Assembly: GCA_947491475.1 (NCBI GenBank)
Contig: CANLKN010000033.1
Location: 1 to 36,564, forward strand
DNA length: 36,564 nt
Direction: 5' to 3'
Source: Akkermansiaceae bacterium
GTDB lineage: Bacteria > Verrucomicrobiota > Verrucomicrobiia > Verrucomicrobiales > Akkermansiaceae
Shown: in pieces, positions 1-7,610 of the stretch
How positions within the stretch are numbered: position 1 is the first letter of the stretch
Layout: each line of letters starts with the position of its first letter
The notes under the pieces: model-generated
The model's database searches: none
What the model was told of the DNA's origin: nothing
Seen by the model: the letters and a program-made list of their open reading frames with translations, nothing else
Made by a program: the position numbers and the translations under genes

Positions 1-997
1 CAAGGACCGAGACGCTCTATCATCTTGGATTCACCGAGCCGGTTGCAAAATCCACACTCGCCGATGCCAACGAAACGAGAGACTGGCGGATCTGGGAGGA
101 ACTCGCCAAGAGTTTGATGAAGAAGGCCAGACCGCTCTATGCGGGCGAGGATCTTGGCTTGGATTTGGACAACACGATCTACGCGCTCGACTCCACGACC
201 ATCGACTTGTCGCTGACGCTTTTTCCATGGGCCGATTTCCGTCAAACCAAGGCGGGCATCAAGCTTCATACTCAAATCGATCTGCGCGGGCCGATTCCGA
301 CCTGCATCTGCATTACCGGTGCGCGGCAGCACGATGTGGGCTGGCTGGACAGTCTGTTGTTCGAAGCAGGAGCCTTCTATCTGATGGATCGCGGCCACAT
401 GGATTTCAGCCGGCTCATCCTGATAGCCAACGCGGGGGCTTTCTTCGTGACTCGTGCAAAGAGCAACCTCCAGTTCACTCGGCATTACTCGAAGCCTGTG
501 GATCGATTCACCGGCCTGCGCAGCGATCATGTTGGAAAACCCACATTGACCAAATCCCGAAATGCATTTCCCGTTTTGTTGCGCAAGGTCAGATACTACG
601 ATTCGGAAACCAGCAGGGAACTCGTTTTTCTGACCAACAACTTGGAAATACCCGCCCTGACCGTCGCCATGCTTTACAAGGCGCGATGGAGCATCGAGTT
701 GTTCTTCCGCTGGATCAAAGGACATCTGCGTATCAAGCATTACTACGGCACAAGTCCCAACGCGGTGAAGACGCAAATCTGGATTGCCGTGTCCACCTAC
801 CTGATAATCGCAATCCTCCACAAGCAGCTCAAGCTGCCCGGCACGCTCCACAGAACTTTGCAGCTTTTGAGCGTTCATCCGTTCGAAAAAGTCACTCTAA
901 ATGAGCTACTTATGGAAACTGACCACAGAAATTTCATCAACTCTGATCCTAACCAATTGAATTTGTTTTAGTTACAACCGGACACTTGTGGTTTAGC
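1..997 (+). mobile_element. Right part of an IS4-family insertion sequence
   Basis: The element contains the transposase and a short non-coding tail (972-997) that should hold its right inverted repeat. The left end is outside the window, so terminal repeats and target duplication cannot be checked. The right boundary is set only by the start of the intron-like sequence at about 998 and could be off by tens of bases. Confidence 0.55.
3..971 (+). CDS. IS4-type DDE transposase (5' end outside window)
   Basis: The frame is open from the first bases of the window, so the N-terminus is missing. The first visible in-frame Met (base 114) is internal, because the preceding codons already read as transposase, including the motif NETRDWRIWEELA. 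The DDE residues of an RNase H-fold transposase can be placed: first Asp in YALDSTTIDLSL, second in YLMDRGHMDF, and the Glu in ARWSIELFFRWIKGHLRIK, the YREK-like signature of IS4 transposases. The C-terminus continues through a hydrophobic helix to a normal stop, so the visible part looks intact. It catalyses cut-and-paste movement of its own element. About 320 residues are visible. The family is secure; the exact IS group is not. Confidence 0.9.
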   Translation, partial: RTETLYHLGFTEPVAKSTLADANETRDWRIWEELAKSLMKKARPLYAGEDLGLDLDNTIYALDSTTIDLSLTLFPWADFRQTKAGIKLHTQIDLRGPIPTCICITGARQHDVGWLDSLLFEAGAFYLMDRGHMDFSRLILIANAGAFFVTRAKSNLQFTRHYSKPVDRFTGLRSDHVGKPTLTKSRNAFPVLLRKVRYYDSETSRELVFLTNNLEIPALTVAMLYKARWSIELFFRWIKGHLRIKHYYGTSPNAVKTQIWIAVSTYLIIAILHKQLKLPGTLHRTLQLLSVHPFEKVTLNELLMETDHRNFINSDPNQLNLF

Positions 998-1072
998 ATT
1001 AAGGTAGGGACGTCAGTTGCCTGATACCCCACCCTCGTAGATCCCGGCGTGCGGAATTACCGCCCCGGGCTC
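998..1072 (-). mobile_element. Group II intron 3' end (domains V and VI), remnant
   Basis: Read on the minus strand, 1072-1040 folds like group II intron domain V. It has 33 nt, begins GAGCCCGG with the AGC triad, has a GCGG/CCGC upper stem, the two-base AC bulge, and closes with CCGGGATC. It is followed by a domain VI-like hairpin (about 1035-1003) with a GCAA loop and the segment TCCCTACC. The A complementary to base 1005 would be the bulged branch point. A 3' splice end ending in AT would fall at about 998. No maturase gene is recognisable upstream on the minus strand, so this is probably a truncated intron. The call rests on sequence and fold resemblance read by eye. Confidence 0.55.
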
Positions 1073-1406
1073 CTCAGGAATGCGCGCAGGTGGAACTTCG
1101 ATCATGGTTGGCGTTTCTGTCGGTAGATGGTTTCATATCGTGCTGTGTTCGGCTTGTCGAGCTTGCGGCCAGGGTTTCTCCACAACGCAGGGCATCGGGA
1201 TTTTCCAGCGCTCCCAGGCTTCCATGTCGGGCTTTGGTCGAAGCCGTGGAGATCGCGATTCGGGAGGTTTGGTCGCGGGTTTACCCGCACGTAGCAGCGA
1301 GTCCATGACCGCTGCTAACTGGCCCGGGGGAGATTCAGCCGCCATGATAGCCTTTGCAAAAGAGCATGGAATCAAGTGACTGAAACGCCCACTTTGGGGC
1401 GCTCGA
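1073..1406. other. Gene-free stretch beside intron remnant
   Basis: About 330 bases without a convincing gene. Short open frames run on both strands, but none shows a recognisable domain or a good start. The minus-strand frame ending at 1133 is the longest relic and could be decayed intron or IS sequence. A small hairpin at 1386-1401 lies just after the glycosidase stop. Confidence 0.5.
1386..1401 (-). terminator. Weak terminator after glycosidase gene
   Basis: Minus-strand stem CGCCC/GGGCG with a six-base loop, followed by only three T residues, just past the stop codon at 1407. It is short, so efficiency is doubtful. Confidence 0.35.
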
Positions 1407-3410
1407 TCAATCGCTGCGTTTCGGGGTTTTAGGTTGAAAGGAAATGTCGTGTTGCCGCAGCTGGCCGTCGGCATCGATTTCTAACAGCAGCGATTGGTGC
1501 GGAGAAAATACCAGCGTTGTTTCGACGTTTGCGTTTCCGGCATGGATGCGCACCGGAATGCTGAGGGTTTCCGCAGTGAGTGATTGTCCGTAAGCCATCG
1601 GATGCTTCATGTTCTTTGCCAGCGGATGGGCGAAAAATATGATATGAGTTCCGTTTTCCACGCGGCACCAGTAATCAGGCAAATCAACGCCCTCGACCAA
1701 GGGTGGGCGCGCGGCGGTTTTCGCGAATGAGTCGGAAACCTTGGGCAGTGCGAACAGGGCATCGAGGTTGCTCTTGAAGGAATCACACTTGTTTTTTCCC
1801 GCCTGAAGCGGTCGGCGTTTCATGCACACCGGCAGTCCCTGGCGCGCGAGATCGAGGATGGTGGCAAGCACCTCGTCGCCGAGGTGCTCCGCATCCACCA
1901 GCAGCGAGGAGAACGTGAGTGCTCCGGCATGAAGCAGGCCGTTTTCAAAGCGGGCCTCTTTCAGGAAACGATGATTGATCCACAGCGGATGGTGGCCGCG
2001 CAGTTCGGGCGCGTGTTTCTCGTAGCGCAGTTCATAAGTGCCCCACGACCACTTGAGGCGCTTTTCCTCGGGATAAAGCCCGGCCATCCACGCGTCTTCG
2101 AGCGGCAGGTATTGCGCCACTCCCGAATAAGTGCGGCCGCGCTTCATCGCGGTGGAAACCTTTTCCATGTAACCGTTGAAGGCTGGCAACTCCTCCGCCA
2201 GCGGGCTGTCCGGACCGACATGCACCGAGGCGTAGAACTCCACCTGGTCGCTGCCTTGAGGGTTGAACGGCTTGCCGTGCCAGACGACGTGGTTCACGCC
2301 GTTGGCAAAAAGCGAATCCGCGAGCAGCTTGAGATCCGCCGTTTGCTCCTGGCGCATCTTCTCGCGAGGAAATCCATAGATGCAGGTGAATGTCTCACAT
2401 GAGACATCGCCGTGGCCGGCGAGCGCGGCGGCGGATGCGGCGATGCGGCCGAAGTTCGGCTCGTAAAGCAGGGCCTCGGTTTCCGGCACATCCACGGCGG
2501 CGTAGGCATCGATCAGGTCGGTGGGCGAGCCGTGGCATTGCACGCGGCTGAAGGCTCCGAGTTCGTGGCTCTTGGCGGTGAATGGCTGATAGAAATTTTT
2601 TAATACATGTTCGGAAACGAGCAACATGTAATCATGGCGCGCGTCCTTGTCGTCACCGGTGAAAATTTCCTCCATGAACGGCTCGATCTCGTAGCCGAAG
2701 CGCGCCTTGAACGCCTCGCCGAAACCATTGGTCCAGATGCGGTCGGTCTCCACTTCCCATGAATCGCAGAACAGCCCGGAGCGCGGACCCTTCAAGCCCT
2801 CGGCAAGCGCCGCAGCAAGCCGCCCGGCATATCTTTCGAAGGCGGGCTTGCTCATGTGATCGATGATGTGGCCCTGAGTCGGATATTCCCACGGGATCAG
2901 GTTTAGTTGTTTGAACTCCGGATTGCCGAAAACCTGGGTCGCGTCTTCCGCCGGCACGCCGCCGTCGCCGAAGGGCCAGGCCATGCCGAAAGTGAAATCG
3001 CACTGCAGGCCCAGGCGGCTGGCGCTGCGCTTGGCATGAGCGACGATTTCCGACCACTCGGGCGACAGCCACTCCTGGCGCGGCGTGCGGTTTTTGCGCT
3101 CCTCCTCGCTGATCCATGGGTAAAAGCGCGTGTAGCGCTCGATGTTGAGCGGATACATCCAGGCGATCTCGACGCCGCCGAAGCCGTTGGCCTTGAGCCA
3201 TTCGAGCTGGGCGTCGATGTCCTCCTCCCGGATCATCGAGGCAAACCACCACCAGCGGGTCATCGGGCGAGAATCGGGCAGGAAATGACGGCATTTTTCC
3301 GAAGTTGCGGTTCTCTCTGCGGCGGGCGGGGTGTCGGCAAGCGCGCCTCCACAAGCAATGACGGCAGCAAGGGGAAGCGCAGCCGCGGAAGCGCTGGATG
3401 TGATTTTCAT
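1407..3410 (-). CDS. Secreted GH106-like glycosidase (alpha-L-rhamnosidase type)
   Basis: Predicted exported glycoside hydrolase. The start chosen (ATG at 3410) opens MKITSSASAAALPLAAVIAC, a signal peptide ending near ALADTPP. The open frame continues upstream to 3578, but that extension adds a second hydrophobic segment and looks spurious. The mature N-terminus has the family landmarks FLPDSRPMTRWWWFASMI, WLKANGFGGVEIAW and FGMAWPFGDGG, followed by FCDSWEVE and CHGSPTDLIDAY segments rich in acidic and aromatic residues. GH106 enzymes remove terminal L-rhamnose from plant or algal polysaccharides. At 667 residues it is shorter than many GH106 proteins of roughly 900-1,100, so C-terminal beta domains may be missing. 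The upstream same-strand neighbour is a DUF2452 gene. The superfamily is likely; the sugar specificity is inference. Confidence 0.75.
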   Translation of the reverse strand: MKITSSASAAALPLAAVIACGGALADTPPAAERTATSEKCRHFLPDSRPMTRWWWFASMIREEDIDAQLEWLKANGFGGVEIAWMYPLNIERYTRFYPWISEEERKNRTPRQEWLSPEWSEIVAHAKRSASRLGLQCDFTFGMAWPFGDGGVPAEDATQVFGNPEFKQLNLIPWEYPTQGHIIDHMSKPAFERYAGRLAAALAEGLKGPRSGLFCDSWEVETDRIWTNGFGEAFKARFGYEIEPFMEEIFTGDDKDARHDYMLLVSEHVLKNFYQPFTAKSHELGAFSRVQCHGSPTDLIDAYAAVDVPETEALLYEPNFGRIAASAAALAGHGDVSCETFTCIYGFPREKMRQEQTADLKLLADSLFANGVNHVVWHGKPFNPQGSDQVEFYASVHVGPDSPLAEELPAFNGYMEKVSTAMKRGRTYSGVAQYLPLEDAWMAGLYPEEKRLKWSWGTYELRYEKHAPELRGHHPLWINHRFLKEARFENGLLHAGALTFSSLLVDAEHLGDEVLATILDLARQGLPVCMKRRPLQAGKNKCDSFKSNLDALFALPKVSDSFAKTAARPPLVEGVDLPDYWCRVENGTHIIFFAHPLAKNMKHPMAYGQSLTAETLSIPVRIHAGNANVETTLVFSPHQSLLLEIDADGQLRQHDISFQPKTPKRSD

Positions 3411-3574
3411 GCGGCTTGGATCAGGATTTAGCCTGCGGCTGTCAAGAGCGGTAAATTCAATCGGCGGCAGACTGACTCCGGCTATCACCGCAGCGCCGAT
3501 GCCAATGAAAAGCCAATGAGTGAGTGTAAAGCGCTCCGCATTCGTCATTTGGGCTGTCATGCTTGGCAGGCCTC

Positions 3575-4066
3575 TCACATCACTCCGAAAAGCTCCGCCG
3601 ACCCGATGCCCTTCCCAGTTTCAACCACCAGCCACTGGCGGTCGTAATTCAGACGCACGGTGGCAAGATGACGGTGTGGCCACTGGTCCGGAGAAATCAT
3701 CGAAAGCGCGCGGCGGCCATCGCCCATGTCGTAGAGGTGATAGATCTCGCCGACTACCGGTTCGAAGCGGATTTCCGCCTCATAAACCAGTTTGTTCCAG
3801 TTGAAGTGGTCGATCGCACGCAGGTAGTCCTCGCGGATTTCGGAGAGCTTCTGCTGCATATCGCGCTCGATCTGGGAAATTCCGCGGGTTTTGAAGGAAG
3901 TCAGATCGTTCGGAACGATCGGCGGGCTCAGCGTGGATACCGGATAGGGCATGAAAGCCCGCGACGGCTGCGCGGAAAGTTCGGGAATCGTGGTGATTTC
4001 GCTCATGGGGAATTGCGTGCGATCCATCGCCCATGATTGAGGCTGCGGCAACCCCAAAAATTCCAT
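3575..4066 (-). CDS. DUF2452 (C1orf50-like) protein
   Basis: Small soluble protein of unknown function with the DUF2452 pattern: an amphipathic helix (DLTSFKTRGISQIERDM, then QQKLSEIREDYLRAIDHF), then EIRFEPVVGEIYHLYD, then ALSMISPDQWP and a C-terminal RLNYDRQWLVVE. The YHLY...SMISPxxW core is the family hallmark, also seen in eukaryotic C1orf50. Start choice: the ATG at 4066 has AAGGGG about eight bases upstream; ATGs at 4105, 4025 and 4006 are in frame and 4006 is also plausible. The gene diverges from tex with only about 60 bases between starts, so the two promoters must overlap. No role is known for the family. Confidence 0.75.
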   Translation of the reverse strand: MEFLGLPQPQSWAMDRTQFPMSEITTIPELSAQPSRAFMPYPVSTLSPPIVPNDLTSFKTRGISQIERDMQQKLSEIREDYLRAIDHFNWNKLVYEAEIRFEPVVGEIYHLYDMGDGRRALSMISPDQWPHRHLATVRLNYDRQWLVVETGKGIGSAELFGVM

Positions 4067-4123
4067 AGCGCCGCCCCTTGCCGGATCGGTGAAACCTGCT
4101 TTCATCGCCGCTCTTCACCCGCC

Positions 4124-6394
4124 ATGACCCACCACCTTGAAACCATCGCCCGCGAGACGGGCATCTCGCTTTCCTCCGTTTCCTCGACCGCCAAGCTTCT
4201 CGCCGAGGGCGGAACGGTTCCCTTCATTTCCCGTTATCGCAAGGAACAGACCGGTTCGCTCGACGAAGTCCAAATCACCACCATCCGCGACCGCATGCTG
4301 CAACTCGCCGAGCTCGATACGCGGCGCTCCGCCATCCTCAAGTCGCTCGAAGAACGCAATCTGCTCACGCCCGAGTTGAAAAAGAAAGTCGAGGCAGCCG
4401 CCATGCTCGCCACCCTTGAGGACGTCTTCGCGCCCTTCCGTCCGAAACGCCAGACACGCGCCACCAAGGCCATCGAACGCGGACTCACCCCACTCGCCGA
4501 TTGGCTACTGGAAAACCAAAGTGCCGATCCCGCTGATGAGGCTGCAAAATACATCGATGCCGAAAAGGAAGTCCCCGCTGCCGCCGACGCACTGGCCGGT
4601 GCCCGCGACATTATCGCCGAACGCGTGGCTGATGACGCATCGCTGCGCGGTCGTGTGAGAAAAATCTACGAAGAAGATGCCACCGTTTCCTCCAAGGTCA
4701 TGTATGGCAAGGAAGAGGAAACCGACGCACAGAAATTCCGTGATTACTTCGAGTGGAGCGAACCGCTCAAATCCATTCCGTCCCACCGCATGCTCGCCAT
4801 CCGCCGCGGCGAGAAGGACGGCTTCCTTCTCATGCGCGTAGAGGTGCCGCTCGAGCGCGTGACCCAACAAGCGCTGCCCGATTGGGTGAAATCCAACGCC
4901 GAGGCTGGCAAACAAGTCGCCCTCGCCGTGGAAGACGGCTGCAAGCGCCTGCTCATGCCGTCGATGGAAACCGAAGCCCGCCTCATGGCGAAAAAACGCG
5001 CGGACGAAACCGCAATTTCCGTCTTTGGAGAAAACCTGCGCGAGCTTCTGTTAGCCTCGCCGCTCGGTGAGAAACGCCTGCTCGCCATCGACCCCGGATT
5101 CCGCACCGGCTGCAAAACCGTGGTTCTCGACCGTTCCGGAAAGCTCCTTCACCACACTGTGCTTTACTGCACTGCCGGGTCTAACAACCAGCTCTACGAA
5201 GCCGCCGTCGAACTCACCACGCTCCTTAAGAAATACGACATCGAAGCCATCGCCATCGGCAACGGCACGGCCTCCCGCGAGACCGAGACATTTGTCAAAA
5301 AACTCAAAGTCACGCTGCCTATCATCATGGTCAACGAAAGCGGTGCCTCCATCTACTCCGCCTCCGATGTGGCGCGCGAGGAATTCCCCAACGAGGACGT
5401 CACCGTGCGCGGCGCGGTTTCCATCGGCCGCCGCCTGATGGACCCGCTCGCAGAGTTGGTGAAGATCGATCCCAAGTCCATCGGTGTCGGCCAATATCAA
5501 CACGATGTGGACGCACGCGCCCTCAAGAACAACCTCGATGGCACCGTCGAATCCTGTGTCAACGCCGTGGGCGTGGAACTGAATACCGCTTCCAAACAAT
5601 TGTTAGCTTATGTCTCCGGTCTTAACTCCACCCTTGCGGAAAACATCGTTTCCTTCCGCAACGAAAACGGAGCCTTCGTTTCCCGCGACCAGTTGAAAAA
5701 AGTCCCACGCCTCGGCGAAAAAGCCTTCGAACAAGCCGCCGGCTTCCTCCGCGTCCGCGGCGGGGCACATGCGCTCGATTCATCCGCCGTGCACCCGGAA
5801 CGCTATGCACTCGTCGAACAAATGGCCGCCGATGTCGGATGCAAACTTGAGGAACTTCTTAACAACGACGCCGCCCGCAAAAAAATCGACCTAAAAAAAT
5901 ATGTCAGCGCCGATGTCGGCCTGCCCACGCTTCAGGATATTCTGTTAGAACTCGCCAAACCCGGCCGCGATCCCCGGAAACAATTTGAGTTGTTCTCCTT
6001 TCAAGACGGCGTGGAAAAACCCTCCGACCTGCAAGTCGGCATGAAGCTCCCCGGCATCGTCACCAACGTCACCGCCTTCGGTGCGTTCGTCGATGTCGGC
6101 GTCCATCAGGACGGCCTCGTCCACGTCAGCCAGCTCTCGGATCAATTCGTAAGAGACGCTTCCGAAGTCGTCAAAGTCGGCCAGAAAGTGCAGGTCACCG
6201 TCATGGAGGTCGATCTCAAGCGCAACCGCATCGCGCTCTCCATGAAATCCAAACCCGACCACGAAGAACGCCGCTCAGCCCCCGGCGATCGGAACGTGGC
6301 TGCGGCGTCGCGCCACAACAACCCTCGCCAACCCTCAGCCGCACCGACCAACGACTGGTTTTCCCAGGCGATGAACCAAGCAAAGAAGAAATAA
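4124..6394 (+). CDS. tex: Tex-family S1 RNA-binding protein
   Basis: Cytosolic nucleic-acid-binding protein of 756 residues, the usual length of the Tex/Spt6-like family, which affects transcription and toxin expression in other bacteria. The N-terminal helical Tex_N region (MTHHLETIARETG...) is followed by a helix-turn-helix-like part. A YqgF/RNase H-like domain begins at LLAIDPGFRTGCKTVVLD, then come helix-hairpin-helix repeats (LPRLGEKAFEQAAGFLR-like, near residue 535) and a C-terminal S1 domain (GIVTNVTAFGAFVDVG, about residues 640-715). The tail is low complexity. The frame is open upstream to 4037, but MTHHLETIA matches family N-termini. The last 39 bases of the gene are repeated at 7610-7648, bounding a foreign-looking cassette. 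Confidence 0.95.
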   Translation: MTHHLETIARETGISLSSVSSTAKLLAEGGTVPFISRYRKEQTGSLDEVQITTIRDRMLQLAELDTRRSAILKSLEERNLLTPELKKKVEAAAMLATLEDVFAPFRPKRQTRATKAIERGLTPLADWLLENQSADPADEAAKYIDAEKEVPAAADALAGARDIIAERVADDASLRGRVRKIYEEDATVSSKVMYGKEEETDAQKFRDYFEWSEPLKSIPSHRMLAIRRGEKDGFLLMRVEVPLERVTQQALPDWVKSNAEAGKQVALAVEDGCKRLLMPSMETEARLMAKKRADETAISVFGENLRELLLASPLGEKRLLAIDPGFRTGCKTVVLDRSGKLLHHTVLYCTAGSNNQLYEAAVELTTLLKKYDIEAIAIGNGTASRETETFVKKLKVTLPIIMVNESGASIYSASDVAREEFPNEDVTVRGAVSIGRRLMDPLAELVKIDPKSIGVGQYQHDVDARALKNNLDGTVESCVNAVGVELNTASKQLLAYVSGLNSTLAENIVSFRNENGAFVSRDQLKKVPRLGEKAFEQAAGFLRVRGGAHALDSSAVHPERYALVEQMAADVGCKLEELLNNDAARKKIDLKKYVSADVGLPTLQDILLELAKPGRDPRKQFELFSFQDGVEKPSDLQVGMKLPGIVTNVTAFGAFVDVGVHQDGLVHVSQLSDQFVRDASEVVKVGQKVQVTVMEVDLKRNRIALSMKSKPDHEERRSAPGDRNVAAASRHNNPRQPSAAPTNDWFSQAMNQAKKK
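6356..6394 (+). repeat. 39-bp direct repeat, copy 1 (3' end of tex)
   Basis: This is the coding 3' end of tex including its stop codon. It matches 7610-7648 at 38 of 39 positions, in the same orientation. The single difference is A versus G in the AAG codon run near the end. Sequence similarity stops abruptly on both sides. Confidence 0.95.
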
Positions 6395-6443
6395 CGTGGT
6401 GGAAATTCTCAACCGCCAGACGCTTTATCTCCAAGCCGGGGGA

Positions 6444-6641
6444 TCAGTCCTCCTGAATCAGCGGTCGAAAATCCGGAAACGCCAACAAAAGCCTCATGCC
6501 TGTTTGCTTATGTGCCTCCAAAGCACCGCCCATCTGGCGGAAACGGTAGGAGGACTCCTTCGGCGCGGCATCCAGTCGGCCAATAGTAAACCAAGCCCGG
6601 ACGGGGGCTGGCGACTGCCAACCGAGGAAAAGCGTTTTCAC
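6444..6641 (-). pseudogene. Truncated HIRAN-family protein, N-terminal fragment
   Basis: A GTG-started frame of 65 codons coupled to the preceding gene by a GTGA overlap. The sequence VKTLFLGWQSPAPVRAWFTI, then GRLDA, YRFRQMGGALEAHKQTGM and LLLAFPDF resembles the N-terminus of HIRAN-domain proteins, which run to about 200 residues or more. Here the frame stops at LIQED, about 50 bases before the tex stop, and the HIRAN domain itself is absent. The downstream part was probably lost when the cassette joined the tex end. A short functional peptide cannot be excluded. The family match is from memory of conserved motifs. Confidence 0.6.
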
Positions 6642-6862
6642 TGTGAATCCACGGTGGCTTGCCACGGGCAATTCACCCCGTGAAATCGTTGGAAAAACCG
6701 GCCTCTTTTTTCCTCCGTGGTCCCTTCGGTGCCAATTCCGCTCCAGACCATTTCCCGGGCGGTGGCCATCATGTCGAATCCCATGAGCAGTCGCTCCTCC
6801 TGCGTCTTGCGCATCATCGCGGTGAAGATCATGGCGTTGACCTCTGGCGGAGTGTCCTTCAC
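6638..6862 (-). CDS. Small helical protein of nucleotidyltransferase module
   Basis: 74-residue protein starting with GTG inside the stop codon of the nucleotidyltransferase gene (GTGA overlap). An ATG frame exists from 6910, but it would overlap the upstream gene by about 50 bases, so the GTG is preferred. The core MMRKTQEERLLMGFDMMATA followed by RGRFFQRFHG resembles a small family in which a K-T-x-E-E-R-L-x-M-G helix and a C-terminal R-F-x-G motif are conserved and which I recall beside nucleotidyltransferase genes in several phyla. No signal peptide or membrane segment is present. By position it could be a partner or antidote of the transferase. That is inference; no function has been assigned to the family that I know of. 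Confidence 0.65.
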   Translation of the reverse strand: MKDTPPEVNAMIFTAMMRKTQEERLLMGFDMMATAREMVWSGIGTEGTTEEKRGRFFQRFHGVNCPWQATVDSQ

Positions 6863-7398
6863 GGCAAAACCCGTGTCAGCGTATCTGTCAGGTTCAATGC
6901 GGCTGACCATGTCCTTAAGTAGTCGGTGTCGCAGCCGGTCGCAATCAAGTTTTCCACATCCGCGAGCTGCCGCTCCGATCCTGATTCCCGCGCCCAGTGC
7001 AGCTTGGAAAGAATGAGATCCTCCTTGCTCACCACCCAGACTTCAAAATCCGACACTTTCAGCCGCTGCCGCCGGGCGAACTCATGCAGGCGGTAGTCCT
7101 CCCGCTTGCGCACCATGAAATCCACCTTGATCAGCGTGGTCTGGTGGATCGCATTGAAACAGCTCCGATTCAATACCGCCTCCCGTGCGGCGTGTGCCGA
7201 GACATAGTAGTCCTGCCCCATAACCTCCTCTATCCGCGCCACGTCCTCCAACTGAAAGGCCACCACCAGATCGATGTCGCGCGTCATGCGCGGCTGGGCG
7301 TAGCAATTCAGCGCCACCGAACCGGTGAGCATGTAGTCGATGCCTGCCGCATCCAGCCGGGCCACGATGTCTCGAAGGAGTTGCAGTTCTTCAGTCAT
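6859..7398 (-). CDS. Nucleotidyltransferase-fold protein (MNT/AbiEii-like)
   Basis: 179-residue protein with a polymerase-beta-type nucleotidyltransferase core. The motif GSVALNCYAQPRMTRDID gives the G-S turn and the two Asp residues that bind metal, and a third acidic position lies in LIKVDFMVRK. The C-terminal half (VVSKEDLILSKLHWARE) matches the helical part of AbiEii/DUF6036-like transferases. Such proteins act as toxins in type IV toxin-antitoxin and abortive-infection systems, or as MNT antitoxins that modify HEPN partners by AMP or NMP transfer. No HEPN gene is adjacent. It overlaps its upstream neighbour by ATGA and its downstream one by GTGA, so all are probably translated together. 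The fold is secure; the role as toxin, antitoxin or neither is open. Confidence 0.85.
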   Translation of the reverse strand: MTEELQLLRDIVARLDAAGIDYMLTGSVALNCYAQPRMTRDIDLVVAFQLEDVARIEEVMGQDYYVSAHAAREAVLNRSCFNAIHQTTLIKVDFMVRKREDYRLHEFARRQRLKVSDFEVWVVSKEDLILSKLHWARESGSERQLADVENLIATGCDTDYLRTWSAALNLTDTLTRVLP

Positions 7399-7610
7399 GA
7401 TTTGAAGAATTCCATTCCCTCAGCCTCCCCCTCTTCAATCGCCACTTCCACGGCGCGTTCGGCTTTGGCGAGGAGAGCTTGGACTTCTTGGGGGGCGGGC
7501 GCGAAGAATTTGAAATCCAAGCTTTCTGCGGCAATAGCTTCGGAAGCGCTGCGAGTGTAGGTCAAAAGCTCCGGCGGTTGCCAGTTTTCCAAGCCGAGGG
7601 CTTCTAACAT
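7395..7610 (-). CDS. Small unknown protein, first gene of nucleotidyltransferase module
   Basis: 71-residue acidic protein starting MLEALGLENWQPPELLTY. The open frame continues upstream into the duplicated tex end, but that part is just the repeat read backwards, so the ATG at 7610 is taken. It is predicted to have a long C-terminal helix (about residues 38-65: APQEVQALLAKAERAVEVAI). It ends with an ATGA overlap into the transferase gene. No family is recognised. Size, acidity and first position would fit an antitoxin or a regulatory subunit, which is speculation. No promoter is visible between it and the TPR gene upstream, so it may rely on read-through from there. Confidence 0.6.
   Translation of the reverse strand: MLEALGLENWQPPELLTYTRSASEAIAAESLDFKFFAPAPQEVQALLAKAERAVEVAIEEGEAEGMEFFKS

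Noticed and set aside
1133-1474. Minus-strand 113-codon frame near the intron remnant as a possible maturase C-terminus
   Set aside because: No reverse-transcriptase, X or HNH motif could be recognised, so a maturase call is unsupported.
3411-3578. N-terminal extension of the glycosidase with an extra hydrophobic helix
   Set aside because: A good signal peptide begins at the internal ATG (3410). The extension would place two hydrophobic segments in series and runs into the neighbouring gene.
6216-6434. Minus-strand frame beginning LEIKRLAVENF, reminiscent of AAA ATPase N-termini
   Set aside because: It needs a TTG start, soon enters the antisense of tex, and has no Walker motif.
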